DNA of 64,000 nucleotides from Phenylobacterium sp. (GCA_020401865.1 JADCAS010000013.1:51720-115719), one strand, 5' to 3'; shown: positions 25,086 through 34,395, counted from the stretch's first letter. Notes: generated by a model not told the origin, from the sequence alone. A program made the numbers and translations.

Positions 25086-25981
25086 GCGGCCGGGACCGCC
25101 GGGCCGGGCGCCGCCTCGCCCAGCACTGAGACGCGCTCGCCGTAGCGGGAGAAGGGAAAATAGTCCCAGACCGAATGGTGCTGGGTGCAGCGGTTGTCCC
25201 AAAGGGTCAGGGTGTTGGGCTCCCACCGCACCCGGCAGTGCAGCTTGGGCTCGCGCTGCAGCAAGCCGAAGCACATGTCCAGCAGGGCTCGGCTCTCCCA
25301 GCGGTGCAGCCCCTCGATGTGGGTCGTGAAGCCCGAATTGACGTTCAGCACCTTCCGGCCGGTGTCCGGATGACGGGTCACGACGGGGTGGCGGGTGCGC
25401 GGATACCCTCCCTCCGGCGGCGTCGACTTGTAGTTGCCGACATAGGGCAGGGCGCCGTCGTGGACCGCCCACATCCCCTCAAGGAAGCCCTGCATGGCTG
25501 GCGAGAGCATCTCGAAGGCCATGTACATGTTGGCGAACAGGGTGTCGCCGCCGCCGCATTCCGGGGTCTCGGTGATGTAGAGGAGGGAGGCCAGGGGCGG
25601 GACGGGATCGCAGCTGACGTCCGTGTGCCAGGCCTCGCCCGCCGTGAAGGGCGACTGGGCGGTGGTCTTGACGGTGAGGATCTCGGGGTCCTGGTCCGGC
25701 CGGCCGTGATGCATGGGATGGACATGCAGGCGGCCGAAGTTGCGGCTGAAGGCCTTGTGCGCCTCGCGGTCCAGGGTCTGGTCGCGGAAGACCAGCACCA
25801 GCCAGTCCGCCCAGGCGGCGCGGATGTCGGCCAGGATCTCGGGCGTCATCGGCCGGGACAGGTCCACCCCCCGGATCTCGGCGCCGATGTGTGGCGAGAT
25901 CGGCGTGACCTCGAAGGCGCCATAGCGGGTGCGTCGGACCGCGGGGAGGGGGACATGCTTGGTCAGAGCCGGGGCGTTCAT
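25082..25981 (-). CDS. TauD/TfdA-family 2OG dioxygenase
   Basis: A 299-residue enzyme of the TauD/TfdA family. The HxD...H triad is His119 and Asp121 (AWHTDVSC) and His268 (CTQHHSVWDY); Arg283 (YGERVSV) binds 2-oxoglutarate. These enzymes hydroxylate sulfonates, sulfate esters or phenoxy acids. The ATG has GGAGGA upstream. No sulfonate transporter is adjacent, so the substrate is open. It ends on a CTAG shared with the DUF1801 gene. Confidence 0.88.
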   Translation of the reverse strand: MNAPALTKHVPLPAVRRTRYGAFEVTPISPHIGAEIRGVDLSRPMTPEILADIRAAWADWLVLVFRDQTLDREAHKAFSRNFGRLHVHPMHHGRPDQDPEILTVKTTAQSPFTAGEAWHTDVSCDPVPPLASLLYITETPECGGGDTLFANMYMAFEMLSPAMQGFLEGMWAVHDGALPYVGNYKSTPPEGGYPRTRHPVVTRHPDTGRKVLNVNSGFTTHIEGLHRWESRALLDMCFGLLQREPKLHCRVRWEPNTLTLWDNRCTQHHSVWDYFPFSRYGERVSVLGEAAPGPAVPAA

Positions 25982-26055
25982 GGGGCTTCCTCCGTCCGCC
26001 CTCATGGATGGGGGCGGGTCATTGGGAAGAGCCTAACCCAGGGCCAGCAGACCTG

Positions 26056-27015
26056 TCATTCCCCCCGGGCGTTGATGATCAGCCGGGCCAGGGCCTCGCC
26101 TGAGTCCCAGGCGCACTCGACCCGGGGACCGGACAGCCAGTCGCCACAGCAGCCGAGCCGGGCCGTTTCCGACCACAGGGCCTGTTCGGATCCGGTGGCG
26201 GACCGGGCGTAGCGCCACCGGTGGACCTGGCGGATGACCGGCTCCGGGAGCGGCGCACTCAGGCGGGTGGCGAACGCCGCGAACAGGGCGTCGCCTACGG
26301 TGTCGGCGGGGTCCTCGAGGTGCTCCCGGGACCAGTCCGGACTCGCCTGGAGCACCCAGGCCTCCGGGCCTCCGCGACCGGGCTTTGCGCTGTTTCTCGC
26401 CGCCCAGCCGAGGATGCCGTCTTCCTCCAGGGTATCGGAGGCGACGGGCAGACGCTCCGCGAACGCCGCCATGACCGTCCAGCACGGTGCAGTGCGGGAG
26501 GCGGCGGCGCGCGCCGTCAGGGCCTCGTCATGGGGGGCGAGCAGGGCCGCCGCCTGCTCGGCCGGAAGGGCCAGGACGACCGCGTCGAAGGGACCCGACA
26601 GACCTTCCGGGGTCTTCAGCCGCCAGCCCTCTGCATCACGGATCAGGGCCTCCACGACCGTGTTCCAGGCCACGGAATGTCCCTCAGCAAGGGCCTTCAC
26701 CGGGGCGTTCATGCCCGGGAGCCCGACCCAGGCCTCCGGACCGGCCGCCGGCCAGGTTGCGGCAAGGCCTTCCGACACCCAGCGGGCGACCTCGGCGCGG
26801 AAGCTGTCCCCGCGGGCCGTGAAATACTGGGCGCCATGGTCGAAGCCGACGGTTCCCAGGGGTGTCTCCACCCGCCGGGTCGACATCCGCCCGCCGGGCC
26901 CCCGGGCCTTGTCGAAGAGCTGGACCCTGCCCCCCGCTCGGCAGAGGCGGCGGGCGCAGGCCAGGCCCGAGAGGCCTGCGCCCACGATGGCGATACGGTC
27001 GAGGGACTGGGTCAT
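26056..27015 (-). CDS. NAD(P)/FAD-dependent oxidoreductase, renalase-like
   Basis: A 319-residue flavoprotein with an N-terminal Rossmann motif IVGAGLSGLACARRL, then KARGPGGRMSTRR and the C-terminal CGDWLSGPRVECAWDSG FAD-binding segment. This pattern is that of renalase-like amine-oxidase-fold proteins of bacteria, many of unknown substrate. The gene is monocistronic by spacing, with 74 bases to the TauD-type gene downstream. Confidence 0.83.
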   Translation of the reverse strand: MTQSLDRIAIVGAGLSGLACARRLCRAGGRVQLFDKARGPGGRMSTRRVETPLGTVGFDHGAQYFTARGDSFRAEVARWVSEGLAATWPAAGPEAWVGLPGMNAPVKALAEGHSVAWNTVVEALIRDAEGWRLKTPEGLSGPFDAVVLALPAEQAAALLAPHDEALTARAAASRTAPCWTVMAAFAERLPVASDTLEEDGILGWAARNSAKPGRGGPEAWVLQASPDWSREHLEDPADTVGDALFAAFATRLSAPLPEPVIRQVHRWRYARSATGSEQALWSETARLGCCGDWLSGPRVECAWDSGEALARLIINARGE

Positions 27016-27080
27016 GGGAATAGACTGGTCCCGTAACCCCGGGTCAGGTCAACCTCTGTCGAGGCCCGGGCGCCCCGGAC

Positions 27081-27521
27081 TCAGGTCTCGATGGGGTGAA
27101 GGGCGCCGGGGATGCCGCTCTGGATCTCATCCCGGGCGAACCAGCGCACGTCGAAGAACCGGTCGTCCGCCGCCAGGGCGTCGGCAAGTCTCGACAACAT
27201 CCAGAGCAGGTCCGGATGTCGCGGGGCGAAGGTGGTCCGGATCCATCCCGCCTGGTGAAGGCCGATCAGGTACTTGTCGATCTGGGTGACCCGCATGACG
27301 AACAGGGTTCTGCCCTTCGGTCCGCCCTTGAAGATCAGCTCCCATCCACGTTCGTGAAGGCAGATCAAGTCACGGATTTCGCATCCCAGCCCCTTGAGAA
27401 TTTCGGCCAAGGTCTCCGAGAGGAGCTTCCCCGGATACTGGAGGATGTCCATCTCATCCTCGCTGTCGATCTGATCGTTCGGAAGGGTCGAGTCGAACTC
27501 CGCCCAGGGCTTGATGATCAT
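27081..27521 (-). CDS. Unknown protein, probable SOS-regulated gene
   Basis: A 146-residue protein that I do not recognise. It starts MIIKPWAEFD; the longer open frame to 27713 crosses the helicase promoter, so I place the start at 27521. There is no membrane segment or signal peptide, and it has an acidic N-terminal part followed by a mixed alpha/beta pattern. A perfect alphaproteobacterial LexA box (GTTC-N7-GTTC on this strand) lies 64 bases upstream. This suggests induction by DNA damage, so it might act in repair, mutagenesis or division control. It is divergent from the DEAD-box helicase. Confidence 0.7.
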   Translation of the reverse strand: MIIKPWAEFDSTLPNDQIDSEDEMDILQYPGKLLSETLAEILKGLGCEIRDLICLHERGWELIFKGGPKGRTLFVMRVTQIDKYLIGLHQAGWIRTTFAPRHPDLLWMLSRLADALAADDRFFDVRWFARDEIQSGIPGALHPIET

Positions 27522-27584
27522 CGTCTCTGCTTCTCGCTGAAGCCCTCCCGCGGACAGAATTCCATGTTGCGCCGGCGCGGACAA

Positions 27585-27599
27585 GAACAAAAAAAGAAC
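27585..27599 (-). promoter_or_regulatory. LexA box, GTTC-N7-GTTC
   Basis: The reverse strand reads GTTCTTTTTTTGTTC: GTTC, exactly seven bases, GTTC, the known alphaproteobacterial SOS box. It lies 64 bases upstream of the unknown gene's ATG, and about 100 bases before the DEAD-box helicase start on the other strand. Confidence 0.75.
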
Positions 27600-27699
27600 A
27601 TGTATGTTTTTCTGAGCTATGGAAGCGATGGCCCTAAACGGGGCGCGCGCCCCACCTTTCCGCAACCCTTCGCCCCGCGCCGTGCTATAGGCGCCGCCC

Positions 27700-29670
27700 A
27701 TGCCCTTTCCCACAAGTCACCCGGCGCTTGACCGCGCGCTTTCCGAACGCGGCTATGCCGAACCCACGCCGGTCCAGGCCCGGGTCCTCGAGGCGCCCGA
27801 TAACCGCGACCTCCTCGTCTCCGCCCAGACCGGCTCCGGCAAGACCGTCGCCTTCGGGCTTGCCCTCGCGCCCACCCTTCTGGATCTTGCCGAACGCTTC
27901 GGCGAGGCCGGGGCGCCCTCCGCCCTGGTGATCGCGCCGACGCGGGAGCTGGCCCTCCAGGTGACTGGCGAACTGACCTGGCTATATGCCGGGACAGGGG
28001 CGACGATCCTCTCCTGCGTTGGCGGCATGGATCCGCGGACCGAGCGGCGCGCCCTGCAGAGGGGCGGCCACATCGTCGTCGGCACCCCAGGACGACTCCG
28101 CGACCACCTGGAGCGCGGCGCCCTCGACCTCTCGGCCCTGCGCGCCGTTGTCCTGGATGAGGCCGACGAGATGCTGGACATGGGGTTCCAGGAGGATCTG
28201 ACCGTCCTGCTCGAGGCGGCCCCCGCCGACCGGCGCACCCTCCTCTTCTCGGCCACCCTGCCGAGGGAAATCGTCCGTCTGGCCTCGGCCTACCAGCGCG
28301 ACGCCCTGCGCATCGACACCGTCGACCGTGACGCCCCGCATGGCGACATCGAGTACCGCGCCATCCGCGTCCTGCCCAGCCAGGTGGACCTGGCGGTGGT
28401 GAATCTGCTGCGCTTTTACGAGGCGCCGGGGGCCCTGGTCTTCGCCAATACCCGCGAGCGGGTGAAGCACCTCACCGCCACCCTGCGCGAGCGGGGCTTC
28501 TCGGTGGTGGGCCTGTCGGGCGAGCTGACCCAGGACCTGCGTTCGGAAGCCCTGCAGGCCCTGCGCGGCGGTCACGCCCGGGTCTGCGTCGCGACAGACG
28601 TCGCCGCCCGGGGTCTCGACCTGCCCGACCTGGGCCTCGTCATCCACGCCGAAGTGCCCGCCAATGTGGAGGGCCTGCTGCACCGGTCGGGCCGGACGGG
28701 CAGGGCGGGGCGCAAGGGCGTCTCGGTCCTGCTGGTCCCCAGAGCCCGGCGGCGGAAGGCCGAGCTCCTCTTCCAGACCGCCTCCATCCGGGCGGAGTGG
28801 GCGGGCCCGCCCACCGCGGAGGAGATCCGCGAGAAGGACCGCCAGCGCATGCTGGAGGACCCGCTCCTGGTCTCGCCCCCTGACGAGGACTGCCTGGCCG
28901 AGGGTCGCCGTCTCCTGGAGCGTCTGTCGCCCGAGCAGGTCGCCGGCGTTCTGATGCGGCTGTACCGCGAGAAGCTGCCGCCGCCGGAGGACGTCCAGGA
29001 CGATGCGCCCTCCCGCTGGAAGCCCGAGATGGCCGGCGAGCCGCGCCCCCGGCGCGAGCCCGGCGACATGGACTGGTTCCGCATCGACATCGGCCGCAGG
29101 GACCGGGCCGACCCCAAGTGGCTCATTCCCAAGATCTGCCGGGCGGGGGGCGTGACCAAGCGCGACATCGGCGCCATTCGCATCCTCGATGGCGAGACCC
29201 GGTTCGAGATCGCCCGGGAGGTGTCTCCGGCCTTTGCGGCCGCCATCGCCGCGCCGCTTCCGGACGGGACGCGGATCGCACCTTCCGAGGCGCCCGGCGC
29301 CGATGCCCGGCCGCCCCGACCCCAGCGTCCCCGCCGGGAGTTCGAGCCGAGGGGTGAGGAGGGCTCCGCCCCGCCGCGTCCCAAGCGTGCGCCCCGGCCC
29401 GCCGCCACAGAGATGGCGGCGCATAGTTCGCCCCAACCCCTGGAGAAGCCCCCCTTCGAGAAGCCGCCCTTCCAGAAGAAACCCTTCAAGAAGAAGCCGT
29501 TCCCCCAGGCCGACCGCGCAGCTGTCGCTCCGGGGGATCGGCCCTGGAAGGGAAAGCCCCGGCCGGCCGGATCAGGGCCGCCCCCGCGAACGGGTCCTAA
29601 GCGAAAGCCGAACGACGCGCCCGCATCGCGTGGCGCGCCCTATCGCGGCAAACCGAAACGCGGCGCCTGA
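27700..29670 (+). CDS. DEAD-box RNA helicase with DbpA-type C-terminal domain
   Basis: A 656-residue ATP-dependent RNA helicase. The motifs in order are Q (PTPVQ), I (AQTGSGKT), Ia (APTRELAL), II (DEAD), III (SAT), V (ATDVAARGLDLP) and VI (HRSGRTGRAG). A DbpA-like RNA-binding domain follows at about 465-525 (DWFRIDIGRRD...), then a basic Pro/Lys-rich tail of about 120 residues with PPFEKPPFQKKPF repeats. The class acts in ribosome assembly or RNA turnover at low temperature. The ATG has only a weak ribosome site. Confidence 0.93.
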   Translation: MPFPTSHPALDRALSERGYAEPTPVQARVLEAPDNRDLLVSAQTGSGKTVAFGLALAPTLLDLAERFGEAGAPSALVIAPTRELALQVTGELTWLYAGTGATILSCVGGMDPRTERRALQRGGHIVVGTPGRLRDHLERGALDLSALRAVVLDEADEMLDMGFQEDLTVLLEAAPADRRTLLFSATLPREIVRLASAYQRDALRIDTVDRDAPHGDIEYRAIRVLPSQVDLAVVNLLRFYEAPGALVFANTRERVKHLTATLRERGFSVVGLSGELTQDLRSEALQALRGGHARVCVATDVAARGLDLPDLGLVIHAEVPANVEGLLHRSGRTGRAGRKGVSVLLVPRARRRKAELLFQTASIRAEWAGPPTAEEIREKDRQRMLEDPLLVSPPDEDCLAEGRRLLERLSPEQVAGVLMRLYREKLPPPEDVQDDAPSRWKPEMAGEPRPRREPGDMDWFRIDIGRRDRADPKWLIPKICRAGGVTKRDIGAIRILDGETRFEIAREVSPAFAAAIAAPLPDGTRIAPSEAPGADARPPRPQRPRREFEPRGEEGSAPPRPKRAPRPAATEMAAHSSPQPLEKPPFEKPPFQKKPFKKKPFPQADRAAVAPGDRPWKGKPRPAGSGPPPRTGPKRKPNDAPASRGAPYRGKPKRGA

Positions 29671-29675
29671 CGGCC

Positions 29676-29972
29676 TTACCGGCCTCGGGTCAAACGGTCG
29701 ATCTCCTGCTTCAGCATGCGCTCGCGCATGCCCTCGCCATTCAGCGAGAACCAGGTCGCAAGGCCATGGGCGGCCAGGCCGATCCCCCAGCCCACGAGGG
29801 GCCAGAAGGACCAGAGGTATTCTGAGCCCTGGGAAATGTTCAGGATGAACAGTCCTCCATTCACCACCGCATAGACCAGGGCATGGGCGAAGAATCCCAT
29901 ACGCAAAGCGACTCGCTTCTTCGCTCTCAGAAGCAGTTCCGGGTCGATGGGGGCGGGGGTCTCGGCGGTCAT
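29676..29972 (-). CDS. Small 2TM-domain membrane protein
   Basis: A 98-residue protein with two predicted membrane helices (about 25-46 and 53-73) and charged ends, the pattern of the 2TM domain found alone or on sensor kinases. The function is unknown. It ends close to the convergent helicase gene and lies just downstream of pabC on the same strand, possibly co-transcribed. Confidence 0.75.
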   Translation of the reverse strand: MTAETPAPIDPELLLRAKKRVALRMGFFAHALVYAVVNGGLFILNISQGSEYLWSFWPLVGWGIGLAAHGLATWFSLNGEGMRERMLKQEIDRLTRGR

Positions 29973-29993
29973 GGCGAGCCTCTCTGGAGGATA

Positions 29994-30824
29994 TCAAACG
30001 ACGCTAGCACGGTCTTCCGCGAGGGAAAGACCTTCTTCCAGCCTGGACTTGAGAGACTCGCTGCCCGGCAGGTCGCGTCCGTCCCAGGAGAGGGCGGGGC
30101 GCAGTCCGCGAAGCGCGTTGGTCAGCACCAGGCCATCCGCCGCCTCCGCTTCGCGTCGCGTGAGGGGTTGCTCCTCCAGATCCGGCAGAGCCCCCCTCAG
30201 ACGGGCGCGGGTGACGCCGGGCAGAACGCCCTCTGAAAGAGGCGGCGTGATGATCCTTCCCCGGATCCGGAAGATCAGGTTGGCGGCGGCGGCGCAGGCC
30301 AGACGACCCCGGACATTCAGGAGGACGGCCTCGTCTGCGCCCAGGGCGGTGGCCTCCCTCAGGGCCATGACGCTGTCGATGTAGGACAGGGTTTTGTGGC
30401 GCGAGGCCGGGGAGGCGGGGTTGCGCCGCACCCTGGCCGTCACGAGGCGCACCGGGGTCCCGGCCTCCGGCGCCGCATTGGCGGTGATCAGGAGCCGGGC
30501 GGGGGCGGAGGGATCCCGCGCCAGACCCCGCGCTGAGCGCCCGGCTGTAAGGGTCAGTCGGACGGCGGCCCGTCCCGTGTCCAGACCGTTCCGCGACAGG
30601 GTCTCCCGGGTGGCGGCGACCAGTCGGTCGGCTCCCGGCGGCGGCGGCAGGCCGAGCGCCGCAGCGGAGCCCGCGAGGCGTCGGAAGTGGAGCCCCGCGT
30701 GAGCCAGTGTGCCGTCCACCGCCAGGAGGGTCTCAAAGAGGCCATCTCCCAGGGTCAGACCGCGATCGTCCGCCGGCAGGACATCTCCGTCCTCGATCCA
30801 GTCTCCGTCGCGCCAGACGATCAT
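29994..30824 (-). CDS. pabC: 4-amino-4-deoxychorismate lyase (class IV aminotransferase)
   Basis: A 276-residue PLP enzyme of fold type IV. The N-terminal DRGLTLGDGLFET is the usual motif, the PLP lysine lies in RHKTLSYID (about 140), and the glutamate region after it is altered to LACAAAANL. PabC converts aminodeoxychorismate to 4-aminobenzoate and pyruvate for folate. The gene overlaps pabB by ATGA, which supports PabC over branched-chain aminotransferase. The alanine run replaces the more usual EGTxSN turn, which is a point to check. Confidence 0.82.
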   Translation of the reverse strand: MIVWRDGDWIEDGDVLPADDRGLTLGDGLFETLLAVDGTLAHAGLHFRRLAGSAAALGLPPPPGADRLVAATRETLSRNGLDTGRAAVRLTLTAGRSARGLARDPSAPARLLITANAAPEAGTPVRLVTARVRRNPASPASRHKTLSYIDSVMALREATALGADEAVLLNVRGRLACAAAANLIFRIRGRIITPPLSEGVLPGVTRARLRGALPDLEEQPLTRREAEAADGLVLTNALRGLRPALSWDGRDLPGSESLKSRLEEGLSLAEDRASVV

Positions 30825-32131
30825 GGGCAGGTCCCCGCAATGGCCTGGACCAGCCGCAGGGCCTTGGCTTCGGTCTCCCGGGTCTCAGCCTCGGGGTCAG
30901 AGTCAGAAGTGATCCCGCAGCCGACCCGGAAGGCCACCGACCATCCGCCAGGCCTCTCATGGCAGGTGGCGGTCCGGATCAGGACGCTGGAGTCCAGGCT
31001 CCCGTCCGTCCCGGCCCGGAAGATCGAGCCATAGTCTGCGCCGCGGGGCGAACCCTCGATCTGGCGGATAACGTCCATGGCCCGGAGCTTCGGCGCCCCC
31101 GTGATGGAGCCCGCCGGAAAGCAGGCTTCCAGCAGGTCGATGGCGGTCCTTTCAGGTTCCAGCAGGCCCTCCACGTGGGAGACGAGGTGGTGCACGTTGG
31201 GCAGGGTCTTGAGTTCAAACAGCCGGGGCGTGCGCACCGATCCGGGCCGGCAGGCCCGTGACAGGTCGTTGCGCATCAGATCGACGATCATGAGGTTCTC
31301 CGCCCGGTCCTTTTCGCTGGCCAGGAGGCCCCGGGCGTTGAGGGCGTCAGCCGCCGGGGTGTGGCCCCGAGGCGCTGTGCCCTTGATGGGGCTGGTCAGG
31401 GCCAGACGACCTTCCGGCGTATTGCGGACCCGGACCAGCCGCTCCGGAGAGTTGGAGACGATGGCGAAGCCTGGCAGGCGAAGGTAGGCCGCGAAGGCGG
31501 TGGGGCTTGAGCGGGCCAGCCGACGGAAGAGGTCGAAGGGGTGGTCACCATCCCCGAGACGGCCCTCGAACCGGCGGGAGATGTTGGCCTGATAGAACTC
31601 GCCGCAGGCGATCCGCGCCCGAACCGCCTCGACCTTGCCGCCGAAGGCCTCGCGCGGCTCCACATCCTCCACCCCCCCCGCGCCGGGGAGGGGAGGGGGC
31701 GGAGGGGGGGACTCCAGAAGCGCGAGGAGAGTGTCACGGCCGTCCGGCGCGGCGTTCTGCGCCTCGATCAAGTGCACCGCCCGGGCCTCATGGTCGAAGG
31801 CCAGGATCCGGTCGTAGAGTCCCAGCGCCGAGGGTGGGCCTGAACCCGGACACCCCGCATCATAGCCCAGTATGCCGGCGATCCCGGGGTGGAAGGGGGC
31901 GCCCTCTGGCGCTGGAGCGCTCGGTCGCAACCCCTCCAGCCAGGTCCTCGCCCTGGCGAGCGCGTCGCCGGCGCCGGCCGCCAGCTCCCGGGATCGGGGA
32001 TGGGCGAAGATTGCGCTCCACCGCCCATTCTCACCATCGCCCAGGAGCAGGAGGGCGAGGGGCGTATCCCGAAGGGAATGGAAGGCGTCCAGCGGATGTC
32101 GCCAGGGCAGGGAGGGGAGCGGCTTGGCCAT
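30821..32131 (-). CDS. pabB: Aminodeoxychorismate synthase component I
   Basis: A 436-residue chorismate-binding enzyme. SPERLVRV, SPIKGTAPRG and GSITGAPKLRAMDVI are the conserved blocks. The Lys of PIKGT is the nucleophile that marks PabB, since TrpE has Ala there. It converts chorismate to 4-amino-4-deoxychorismate with ammonia from PabA, which is not in the window. Translation is coupled to pabC (ATGA). Confidence 0.88.
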   Translation of the reverse strand: MAKPLPSLPWRHPLDAFHSLRDTPLALLLLGDGENGRWSAIFAHPRSRELAAGAGDALARARTWLEGLRPSAPAPEGAPFHPGIAGILGYDAGCPGSGPPSALGLYDRILAFDHEARAVHLIEAQNAAPDGRDTLLALLESPPPPPPLPGAGGVEDVEPREAFGGKVEAVRARIACGEFYQANISRRFEGRLGDGDHPFDLFRRLARSSPTAFAAYLRLPGFAIVSNSPERLVRVRNTPEGRLALTSPIKGTAPRGHTPAADALNARGLLASEKDRAENLMIVDLMRNDLSRACRPGSVRTPRLFELKTLPNVHHLVSHVEGLLEPERTAIDLLEACFPAGSITGAPKLRAMDVIRQIEGSPRGADYGSIFRAGTDGSLDSSVLIRTATCHERPGGWSVAFRVGCGITSDSDPEAETRETEAKALRLVQAIAGTCP

Positions 32132-32192
32132 CGTCGCCTAGGTCATCCACCGCAGGAGGCAAGGCAAGTCCCGATTCTCCGAATTCCATTTC

Positions 32193-32211
32193 TTGAGAAT
32201 AATTCGCATTT
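32193..32211 (+). promoter_or_regulatory. Fur box upstream of siderophore receptor
   Basis: TTGAGAATAATTCGCATTT matches the classic TGAGAATnATTCGCA Fur-box core. It lies about 60 bases before the ATG of the siderophore-type TonB receptor, in a locally AT-rich stretch, so repression by Fe(II)-Fur is expected. Confidence 0.72.
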
Positions 32212-32268
32212 ACGGCTGACCGAGTCCTTGTTAGGAACGATTGTCATTTTCAGTTGCATCTGGCGTTC

Positions 32269-34392
32269 ATGAGCACCCGGGCCTTCCTTCTTGTTACCGC
32301 GAGCCTTCTTGCAGGCGCAGCAAGCGCGCGCGCGGAGGAGGAGGGGATGCAGGTCTCTCCGCTCATCATCACCGCCCAGCCTGACGATGGATACGTCCCG
32401 TACAGGCTGGATACGGCCCTTCGCACCTCGGCTGACCTCAGGGATATCCCGCAGTCGGTCGGCGTCGTATCGGCGGACCTGATCCGGGATCAGGCCATGC
32501 AGTCCATGGCCGATGTGCTCCGGTTCATTCCCGGGGCCACGATTGGCCAGGGTGAAGGCCACAGGGATGCCCCCAACCTTCGCGGCAACGCTTCGACGGC
32601 GGACTTCTTCGTCGATGGGATCCGAGACGACGTCCAGTATCATCGCGACCTCTACAACGTCGAAAGGGTCGAGGTCCTGCTGGGCCCGAATGCGATGATC
32701 TTCGGGCGTGGCGGCGGCGGTGGAGTGATCAACCGGGTGACGCGGGTCGCCGATGGGCGCCGCCATGCCGGCCTGAGCGCAGAGGTCGGCGACTTCCGCC
32801 ACCTTCGGGTCGTCACCGATCTTGGCGCTCCAATAGGTGCATCCCTTTCGGGGCGCGTGAACGCCCTCCATGAGCGTTCCGGAAGCTACCGGGACTACAC
32901 GAATGTCGAACGCTGGGGCGTCAATCCCTCCATCACGCTTCGCGCCGCCAGCGGCCTGACCGCAACGCTCACCTATGAAAGGTTCGTGGACGACCGGACC
33001 ATCGACCGCGGTGCGCCGTCATTCCAGGGCCGCCCGCTTGCAATTCCGGTGTCCGCCTACTTCGGCGACCCGTCACAGAACTGGTCCCGTTTCGAGGGGG
33101 ATACCCTGCGACTGGCCTTCGAACAGCCCATTGGCGCGGAACTGAACCTGCGTCACCGCACGGTCTGGGGCGGCTACGACAAGGGCTATGGCAACGTCTT
33201 TGCGTCTGGCCCGGCCGTGGCTGATGCTCAGGGCCAGGCTTCGACCTATCCGCTTCAGGCTTATCGCGCCTATACAGATCGCACCAACCTCTTCAGCCAG
33301 ACCGATCTTGTCTGGACCCAGGGTGAGGAGGGCGCCAGGCGGGTCTTCCTCGCGGGTCTGGAGCTGGGGCGTCAGGAAACGGACAACCGGCGGGAAACCG
33401 GTCGCTTCGGCGGGCCCGGCGGGCTCCTGACCCTGCTGGGAACCCCTGTGACTGACCCGACCCGCCGGAACCTGTCGGTGACCTATGCGAACATGGGGTC
33501 CGACGCCTTCAATACGGGGGTTGCACGGGTCACGGCGGTCTTTGCCCAGGTGCAGGCGGACATAACTCCTCGGGTCCAGGTGGTGGCGGGACTTCGCTAC
33601 GACGTCTTCAGCCTCGATCTGAAGGACCGTAGGGCCGCGAACACGGGCCGGCGTGACTTCTCGCGGACCGACAGGATCTGGTCTCCGAGGCTAGGCCTTC
33701 TAGTCCGGCCAGTGGAGCCGCTGACCCTCTACGCCAGCTACTCGGTCTCCAGCCTGCCTGCGTCGGGCGACCAGTTTGCGGGCCTCGCCCTCTCGACGGA
33801 AGCTCTGAAACCAGAGTCCTTCCGCAATCTGGAGGCCGGGTTCAAGGCCGACCTGGGTCCCCGACTGATGGCTACGGGGGCGGCCTACCAGCTGGATCGA
33901 GAGAACACCCAGGCCCTGGATCCCGCCACCCCAGGCCGTATCGTACAGACAGGCGCTCAGAGAAGCACCGGGCTCGAGCTCAGCCTGACCGGCAAGGTCA
34001 CGAAACGCTGGGAGGCCGTGGCGACCCTGGCTGTCCAGTCCGCGAAGATCACCCGTCAGACCTCTGCGGCGCCCGTCGGCCGGAGGGCGGCCCTGACCCC
34101 CGAGCTGACGGCCTCCGTCTGGAACAAGGTCGAGGTCTCCCCTCGGGTTTCCATCGGACTGGGCGTTGTCCATCAGGGCGAAATGTACACCTCGATCTCG
34201 AACGCCGTTACCCTGCCGGGCTTCACCCGGGTCGACGGCGCGGTCTTCCTGAGGCTGGGCGAGGACTACCGCCTGCAGCTTAATGTCGAAAACCTGGGCG
34301 ACATTTCCTGGTCCCCCACCAGCCACGGCGACAACAACATCATGCCCGGCGCGCCGCGCACCGTTCGGCTCTCCATCTCCCGCGGCTTCTGA
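32269..34392 (+). CDS. TonB-dependent siderophore receptor
   Basis: A 707-residue outer-membrane receptor. Signal peptide of about 22 residues (ends ASARA), then a TonB-box-like stretch VSPLIITAQ, the plug with DIPQSVGVVSADLI and RGNASTADFFVDGIRDD, and a barrel ending in LSISRGF. The plug motifs are those of the catecholate/hydroxamate siderophore group (Fiu/FhuE/FecA-like). The ATG at 32269 is preferred to the TTG at 32254. A Fur box lies upstream. No biosynthesis or ABC genes are adjacent, so it probably uses a foreign siderophore. Confidence 0.9.
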   Translation: MSTRAFLLVTASLLAGAASARAEEEGMQVSPLIITAQPDDGYVPYRLDTALRTSADLRDIPQSVGVVSADLIRDQAMQSMADVLRFIPGATIGQGEGHRDAPNLRGNASTADFFVDGIRDDVQYHRDLYNVERVEVLLGPNAMIFGRGGGGGVINRVTRVADGRRHAGLSAEVGDFRHLRVVTDLGAPIGASLSGRVNALHERSGSYRDYTNVERWGVNPSITLRAASGLTATLTYERFVDDRTIDRGAPSFQGRPLAIPVSAYFGDPSQNWSRFEGDTLRLAFEQPIGAELNLRHRTVWGGYDKGYGNVFASGPAVADAQGQASTYPLQAYRAYTDRTNLFSQTDLVWTQGEEGARRVFLAGLELGRQETDNRRETGRFGGPGGLLTLLGTPVTDPTRRNLSVTYANMGSDAFNTGVARVTAVFAQVQADITPRVQVVAGLRYDVFSLDLKDRRAANTGRRDFSRTDRIWSPRLGLLVRPVEPLTLYASYSVSSLPASGDQFAGLALSTEALKPESFRNLEAGFKADLGPRLMATGAAYQLDRENTQALDPATPGRIVQTGAQRSTGLELSLTGKVTKRWEAVATLAVQSAKITRQTSAAPVGRRAALTPELTASVWNKVEVSPRVSIGLGVVHQGEMYTSISNAVTLPGFTRVDGAVFLRLGEDYRLQLNVENLGDISWSPTSHGDNNIMPGAPRTVRLSISRGF

Positions 34393-34395
34393 GGT

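Noticed and set aside
27522..27713. Longer N-terminus for the unknown SOS-type gene
   Set aside because: It would include the LexA box and the helicase promoter in coding sequence; the ATG at 27521 fits the box position.
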